From UQRS01 sp964481575 (lineage in GTDB: Bacteria > Bacillota > Clostridia > Oscillospirales > Acutalibacteraceae): 18,732 nucleotides of DNA. Position 1 is the stretch's first letter; each line of letters begins with the position of its first letter. Made by a program: the position numbers and the translations under genes. The stretch lies in assembly GCA_964481575.1 (NCBI GenBank), contig CAYZTR010000045.1, forward strand, positions 1 through 18,732. The letters are read 5' to 3'. The notes beneath the pieces were generated by a model. That model saw only the letters and a program-made list of their open reading frames with translations, made no database searches and was not told the DNA's origin. This document shows positions 14,766 to 18,732 of this stretch, piece by piece.

Positions 14766-17700
14766 ATGAAACGATTACCAGCCTGGATGAAACGACTCCG
14801 GGAGTATGAAAAACTGCGGAAGGCAGTGGACACCGACCGGCTTCCGGCGGCTCTCACCGGCCTGTCTCATATCCATAAGGCTTTGCTGCTGGCAGCCATC
14901 ACCCAGGATACCGGTAGATCCGCCTTGGTGGTTACCGCAGACGAAGGGGAGGCCACTCGGCTGGCGGAGGATCTGACAGCCCTGGGGCAGCGTGTTCTGC
15001 TGTTTCCCTACCGGGATTTTATCTTTCGCAGCATTGATGTGAAGTCCCGGGAATATGAGCATCGGCGCTTAGGTACCCTCTCCCATATGCTGGAGGGGGA
15101 TTTTGACGTTTGTCTCTGTGCCGTGGACGCCGCTATGGAATATACCCTGCCGCCGGATGTACTGTATCAACATTGCTTTACCCTGCGGGTGGGGGAGAGC
15201 GCCGGAGAGGATCAGGTGGTGGAGCAGCTGCTGGCTGCCGGGTATACCCGGGCTGCCCAGGTGGAAGGCCCCGGTCAGTTTGCTTTGCGCGGTGGAATTC
15301 TGGATTTGTTCCCGCCCCAGCGGAAGTGCCCTGTCCGTATGGAATTCTGGGGGGAAGAGATCGACTCTATGGCTGAGTTTGATGTGGAAAGCCAGCGGCG
15401 GGGGGATACGTTGGAGACTCTGGAGGTCACTCCGGCCACCGAAATCCTCTATCCTTCCTATGAAGCGCTGGCCACCGGCATTGAAGCCGTTCTCCACGGC
15501 AAACGGAAGATTTCCGACCTTGCCCGGGAAAAGCTGTTTGCCGATATTGACAGCCTCCGTTCAGGGGTGGCTGTGGCCGATGACCGTTACCTGCGCCTGG
15601 TTTATCCGGAGCCGGGAACTGTTTTTGATTATGCCGCCGGGTCTCTGCTTTTTGTCAGCGAGATGTCCAAGCTCCGGGAGCGGATGAAGAACCTTCAGTG
15701 GCAGCAGGGGGAGGATGTGAAGCAGCTGCTGGAGGAGGGCTTTCTTTATGACGGGCGGCTGACCTTTACTATGGATGACGCCGACTTCACTGCCGCCCTG
15801 GAAGAGGGGGGCGCCGTCTTCCTGGAGACCTTTATGGGGGGCAGCTACCCCACCAAAATCCGGGAGACCGCCGACTTCCAGCTGAAGCAGTTTTCTCTGT
15901 GGGGCGGTTCTTTGCCGGTGCTGACCGAGGATCTGCAAACCATGGGGAAGGATCACACCACGGTGATCCTGGCCGGAGAGGAGAAGGCAGCCAAGGTTCT
16001 TGCCGAGTCCCTGAATCGGGAAGGCTTCCCTGCTGTCTATGCCGCCGATCCGGGTGGGGAGGCCGCTGCCGGGATCTTTGTTTCTCCCGGAGGCTTGTCT
16101 GCCGGATTTGAGATTCCTGATCTGGGGCTGACGGTGATTTCCCAGGGCCGGGCCACCGCCGCCAAAAAGCCCCGGCGCAAGCGCCCTAAGGATGCCAAGG
16201 AGATTGGTTCCATCCAGGAGTTGAAGCCCGGGGATTATGTGGTGCATGTGTCCCACGGGATCGGCGTATTTGAAGGGATTCAACAGCTGACGGCTGACGG
16301 CATCACCAAGGATTATATTAAGATCCGCTACGCCGGGAAGGATGTGCTGTATCTTCCGGTGACCCAGTTGGATCTGGTTTCCAAATACATTGGTGCCGCC
16401 ACTGAGGAGGGGACTCTCCGGCTTCATAAGCTGGGTGGAGAGCAGTGGCAAAAAACCAAAACCCGGGTGCGAAAAGCGGTGAAAGAGATGGCCAAGGAGC
16501 TCATTGCGCTATATGCCAAACGGATGAACAGCCCAGGCCACGCTTTCAGTGAGGACACCGACCTGCAAAATGACTTTGAACGCCGGTTTCCTTATGAGGA
16601 GACGGAGGATCAGCTCCGCTGTGCCGATGAGATCAAGGGAGATATGGAGCGAGCTTATCCCATGGATCGGCTGCTTTGCGGGGACGTTGGCTTCGGGAAA
16701 ACCGAGGTGGCTCTCCGGGCCGCCTTTAAATGTATTTCGGAGGGGAAACAGTGCGCTTTGCTGGTGCCCACCACCATCCTGGCCTGGCAGCATTACCAGA
16801 CCGCTATGCGCCGGATGGAAGGATTCCCCCTGAAAATCGGTCTGCTGTCCCGGTTCCGCTCCAGACAGCAGCAGGAGCAGACCATTACTGCACTGCGTCG
16901 GGGAGAGGTGGATATGGTGATCGGTACCCATCGGCTGATTTCCAAGGATGTCCGGTTTAAGGATCTGGGTCTGGTTATTATTGATGAGGAGCAGCGGTTC
17001 GGTGTGGCTCAGAAGGAGAAGTTGAAGCAGCTGTATCCTACGGTAGATGTGCTGACCTTGTCGGCCACCCCCATTCCCCGGACTTTGAATATGGCTATGT
17101 CCGGTTTGCGGGATATGTCCAGTTTGGATGAGGCCCCGGGGGATCGGCATCCGGTTCAAACCTATGTTCTGGAGCAGAACAACGGTATTTTGCTGGACGC
17201 TATTCAGAAGGAGCTGCGCCGGGGCGGACAGGTGTATTATCTGCACAACCGGGTGGAGAATATCGACGCCTGCGCCGCCCGGTGGCAGATTCTGCTGCCG
17301 GAGGCCCGGGTGTCTGTGGCGCACGGTAAAATGAGCGAGGAGGAGCTTTCCTCTATCTGGCAGCGGCTGTTGGAGCATGAAATTGATCTGTTGGTTTGCA
17401 CCACTATTATTGAAACTGGCGTGGACGTGGCCAATGTCAATACCCTGATTATTGAGGACGCCGACCGGATGGGGCTGGCCCAGCTTCACCAGCTCCGGGG
17501 CCGTGTGGGTCGGTCTTCCCGCCGGGCCTATGCTTATCTTTGTTACCGGCAAGGTAAGGCCCTGTCGGATATCGCCACCAAACGCTTGGAGGCTATCCGG
17601 GAGTATACCGAGTTTGGCTCCGGTTTCAAGATCGCCATGCGGGATCTGGAGATCCGGGGCGCCGGGAATATTCTGGGAGGCGAACAGCACGGCAATATGG

Positions 17701-18215
17701 AGTCGGTGGGCTATGATATGTATTTGAAGCTGCTGAACGATGCCGTGGCTGAGGAGAAAGGGGAACCCGCCGTTTCCCAGGTGGAGTGTGTGGTGGATTT
17801 GCCTGTTCAAGCCCATATCAACGAATCCTATATTGAGGATTTGCCCCAGCGTCTTGGTATCTACCGCCGTATTGCCGACATCCGCAGTAGTGACGATGCC
17901 GACGACGTGGTGGATGAACTTATCGACCGGTTCGGGGAGCCGCCCAAAGCCGTGATGGGGCTTATTGAGGTAGCTCTGCTCCGAAACCGGGCCGCTGCCC
18001 AGGGTATTACGGAAATTAATCAGCGGGAGAATCATGTGAATCTTTATCTTACCGCTCTGACCCCCGAGGCCACTAAGGTCTGCGCCGCCCTGAAGGGACG
18101 GGTATTGCTGAATGCCGGAAACCGCCCCTACCTGTCGGTACGTAAGGCCCCTGGCCAGCAAATTCTGGATGCCCTGACCGAGGTGCTGAACGTTATGGAG
18201 GACAGCGATTCCTGA
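14766..18215 (+). CDS. mfd: Transcription-repair coupling factor
   Basis: This 1149-residue ATP-dependent translocase recognises RNA polymerase stalled at DNA lesions, removes it and recruits UvrA for excision repair. It contains the UvrB-like N-terminal region (about 1-400, including ALRGGILDLFPP), and a CarD-like RNA-polymerase-interaction domain starting near 487 (KPGDYVVHVSHGIG). The superfamily 2 motor carries Walker A GDVGFGKT (K645), the DEEQ box (740-743), SATPIPRTL and QLHQLRGRVGRS near 906. The C-terminal regulatory TRCF domain (about 1000-1110) is complete. Length equals that of well-known Mfd proteins and no motif is missing. A ribosome site AAGAGG lies six bases before the ATG. 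It is probably cotranscribed with pth; no strong terminator follows, only a short GGCGG/CCGCC hairpin near 18233 without a T-run. Confidence 0.97.
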   Translation: MKRLPAWMKRLREYEKLRKAVDTDRLPAALTGLSHIHKALLLAAITQDTGRSALVVTADEGEATRLAEDLTALGQRVLLFPYRDFIFRSIDVKSREYEHRRLGTLSHMLEGDFDVCLCAVDAAMEYTLPPDVLYQHCFTLRVGESAGEDQVVEQLLAAGYTRAAQVEGPGQFALRGGILDLFPPQRKCPVRMEFWGEEIDSMAEFDVESQRRGDTLETLEVTPATEILYPSYEALATGIEAVLHGKRKISDLAREKLFADIDSLRSGVAVADDRYLRLVYPEPGTVFDYAAGSLLFVSEMSKLRERMKNLQWQQGEDVKQLLEEGFLYDGRLTFTMDDADFTAALEEGGAVFLETFMGGSYPTKIRETADFQLKQFSLWGGSLPVLTEDLQTMGKDHTTVILAGEEKAAKVLAESLNREGFPAVYAADPGGEAAAGIFVSPGGLSAGFEIPDLGLTVISQGRATAAKKPRRKRPKDAKEIGSIQELKPGDYVVHVSHGIGVFEGIQQLTADGITKDYIKIRYAGKDVLYLPVTQLDLVSKYIGAATEEGTLRLHKLGGEQWQKTKTRVRKAVKEMAKELIALYAKRMNSPGHAFSEDTDLQNDFERRFPYEETEDQLRCADEIKGDMERAYPMDRLLCGDVGFGKTEVALRAAFKCISEGKQCALLVPTTILAWQHYQTAMRRMEGFPLKIGLLSRFRSRQQQEQTITALRRGEVDMVIGTHRLISKDVRFKDLGLVIIDEEQRFGVAQKEKLKQLYPTVDVLTLSATPIPRTLNMAMSGLRDMSSLDEAPGDRHPVQTYVLEQNNGILLDAIQKELRRGGQVYYLHNRVENIDACAARWQILLPEARVSVAHGKMSEEELSSIWQRLLEHEIDLLVCTTIIETGVDVANVNTLIIEDADRMGLAQLHQLRGRVGRSSRRAYAYLCYRQGKALSDIATKRLEAIREYTEFGSGFKIAMRDLEIRGAGNILGGEQHGNMESVGYDMYLKLLNDAVAEEKGEPAVSQVECVVDLPVQAHINESYIEDLPQRLGIYRRIADIRSSDDADDVVDELIDRFGEPPKAVMGLIEVALLRNRAAAQGITEINQRENHVNLYLTALTPEATKVCAALKGRVLLNAGNRPYLSVRKAPGQQILDALTEVLNVMEDSDS

Positions 18216-18378
18216 AAAGGGCACCCAACTCCCGGCGGAACGCCGCCAGATACCTTGGAAATGTACCTTCCCTGTTTTTGGTTGTGCTGTTTCCAAAAAA
18301 CGTCCACAAGATATGGAAAACCGCAGCTGAAAAAGGAAAAGATTCGTCAGATTTACAGTATTTTTTCAGATTTTTCTC

Positions 18379-18407
18379 TTTACAAGCATTCCCGAAAGTG
18401 CTAAAAT
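18379..18407 (+). promoter_or_regulatory. Promoter of the pyruvate:ferredoxin oxidoreductase gene
   Basis: TTTACA (18379-18384), exactly 17 bases and TAAAAT (18402-18407) form a strong promoter, with a start near 18414 and a leader of about 57 bases. The rest of the 255-base gap after mfd is A/T-rich; I see no operator or riboswitch there. Confidence 0.8.
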
Positions 18408-18470
18408 GAATTGCAAGTGTGAGTAATTCTGCTCATCCATAGCCTAAACACCTTGAAGGAGGAAAAATCT

Positions 18471-18732
18471 ATGGCAAGAAAAATGATGACCATGGACGGT
18501 AACAACGCTGCCGCACACGTATCCTATGCGTTTACGGAAGTGGCTGGGATCTACCCCATTACCCCGTCCAGCCCCATGGCCGACTATGTAGACCAGTGGT
18601 CTGCACAGGGCCGCAAGAATATTTTTGGTTCTACTGTGAAGGTTGCTGAAATGCAGTCTGAGGCGGGTGCTTCTGGTACCGTCCACGGCTCTTTGGCCGC
18701 CGGCGCCCTGACCACCACCTACACTGCTTCTC
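18471..18732 (+). CDS. nifJ: Pyruvate:ferredoxin oxidoreductase, N-terminal part
   Basis: The reading frame opens at an ATG with AAGGAGG (18456-18462) eight bases upstream and continues to the window edge without a stop, giving 87 residues. It begins MARKMMTMDGNNAAAHVSYA and carries the YPITPSSPMAD motif, whose Thr helps bind pyruvate in characterised enzymes, followed by EMQSEAGASGTVHGSLAAGA. These are diagnostic of the N-terminal domain of the homodimeric pyruvate:ferredoxin/flavodoxin oxidoreductase. The full enzyme (about 1170-1180 residues) oxidises pyruvate to acetyl-CoA and CO2 with thiamine diphosphate and iron-sulfur clusters and reduces ferredoxin. It is central to anaerobic fermentation and indicates an anaerobic host. 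Most of the protein lies beyond the right edge. Confidence 0.93.
   Translation, partial: MARKMMTMDGNNAAAHVSYAFTEVAGIYPITPSSPMADYVDQWSAQGRKNIFGSTVKVAEMQSEAGASGTVHGSLAAGALTTTYTAS

Noticed and set aside
18230..18245. GGCGG/CCGCC hairpin after mfd as a terminator
   Set aside because: The stem is only about five pairs with a 4-base loop, and no T-run follows.
16509..18296. A 595-codon open frame on the minus strand opposite mfd
   Set aside because: It lies antisense to a complete, motif-rich mfd gene. Its product is low in recognisable domains and rich in His, Gln, Pro and Leu, as mirror frames of GC-rich genes are.
18288..18322. Inverted repeat TTTCCA...TGGAAA in the mfd-nifJ spacer as an operator
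   Set aside because: The arms are six bases in A/T-rich DNA with a long gap, which is expected by chance.

Overview
The window looks like a chromosomal segment of an anaerobic Clostridia-type Firmicute, probably an Oscillospirales/Ruminococcaceae-like gut fibre degrader. The clues are strong AAGGAGG ribosome sites, TTGACA/TATAAT-type promoters, a class I preQ1 riboswitch before queT, a YtrA-type GntR/ABC operon, the pth-mfd gene pair, a pyruvate:ferredoxin oxidoreductase, and secreted glycoside hydrolases ending in type I dockerins. No rRNA, tRNA or CRISPR array was seen. The assignment to a lineage is inference.

Layout. Bases 1-51 appear to be the 3' end (domain V tail and domain VI) of a group II intron on the + strand. 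It ends two bases from the stop codon of a minus-strand operon of a YtrA-like GntR repressor, an ABC ATPase and an ABC-2 permease (1987 down to 54); this operon has a well-formed promoter overlapped by a palindromic operator. Next, also on the minus strand, is a single-gene queT unit (2779-2240) with its own promoter, a preQ1-I riboswitch covering the ribosome site, and a terminator.

The centre (about 2920-14040) is a carbohydrate-degradation locus of three large secreted proteins. A GH78 alpha-L-rhamnosidase-family protein (1419 aa, minus strand) is divergent from a tandem pair of paralogous GH43-family proteins (1056 and 1054 aa, plus strand). All three have signal peptides and C-terminal dockerins with the same V-T or V-S pair at the usual recognition positions, so they probably dock on the same cohesin-bearing partner, encoded elsewhere. 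Rhamnosidase plus GH43 points to pectin (rhamnogalacturonan I with arabinan/galactan side chains) or another rhamnose/arabinose-rich glycan. The 269-bp divergent region holds a strong promoter for GH78, a palindrome plus a third half-site one helical turn away, and a leader hairpin before the first GH43 gene.

The right part is housekeeping: a strong terminator closes the GH43 pair, then a promoter drives pth (peptidyl-tRNA hydrolase) and mfd (transcription-repair coupling factor), and a separate good promoter drives the start of nifJ (pyruvate:ferredoxin oxidoreductase), which runs off the right edge.

I found no system I can call wholly undescribed. The most unusual items are the GH78 protein, whose N-terminal rhamnosidase region is split by concanavalin-like insertions, the mosaic divergence of the GH43 tandem, the ordered half-sites between the divergent hydrolase genes, and the intron remnant at the edge.
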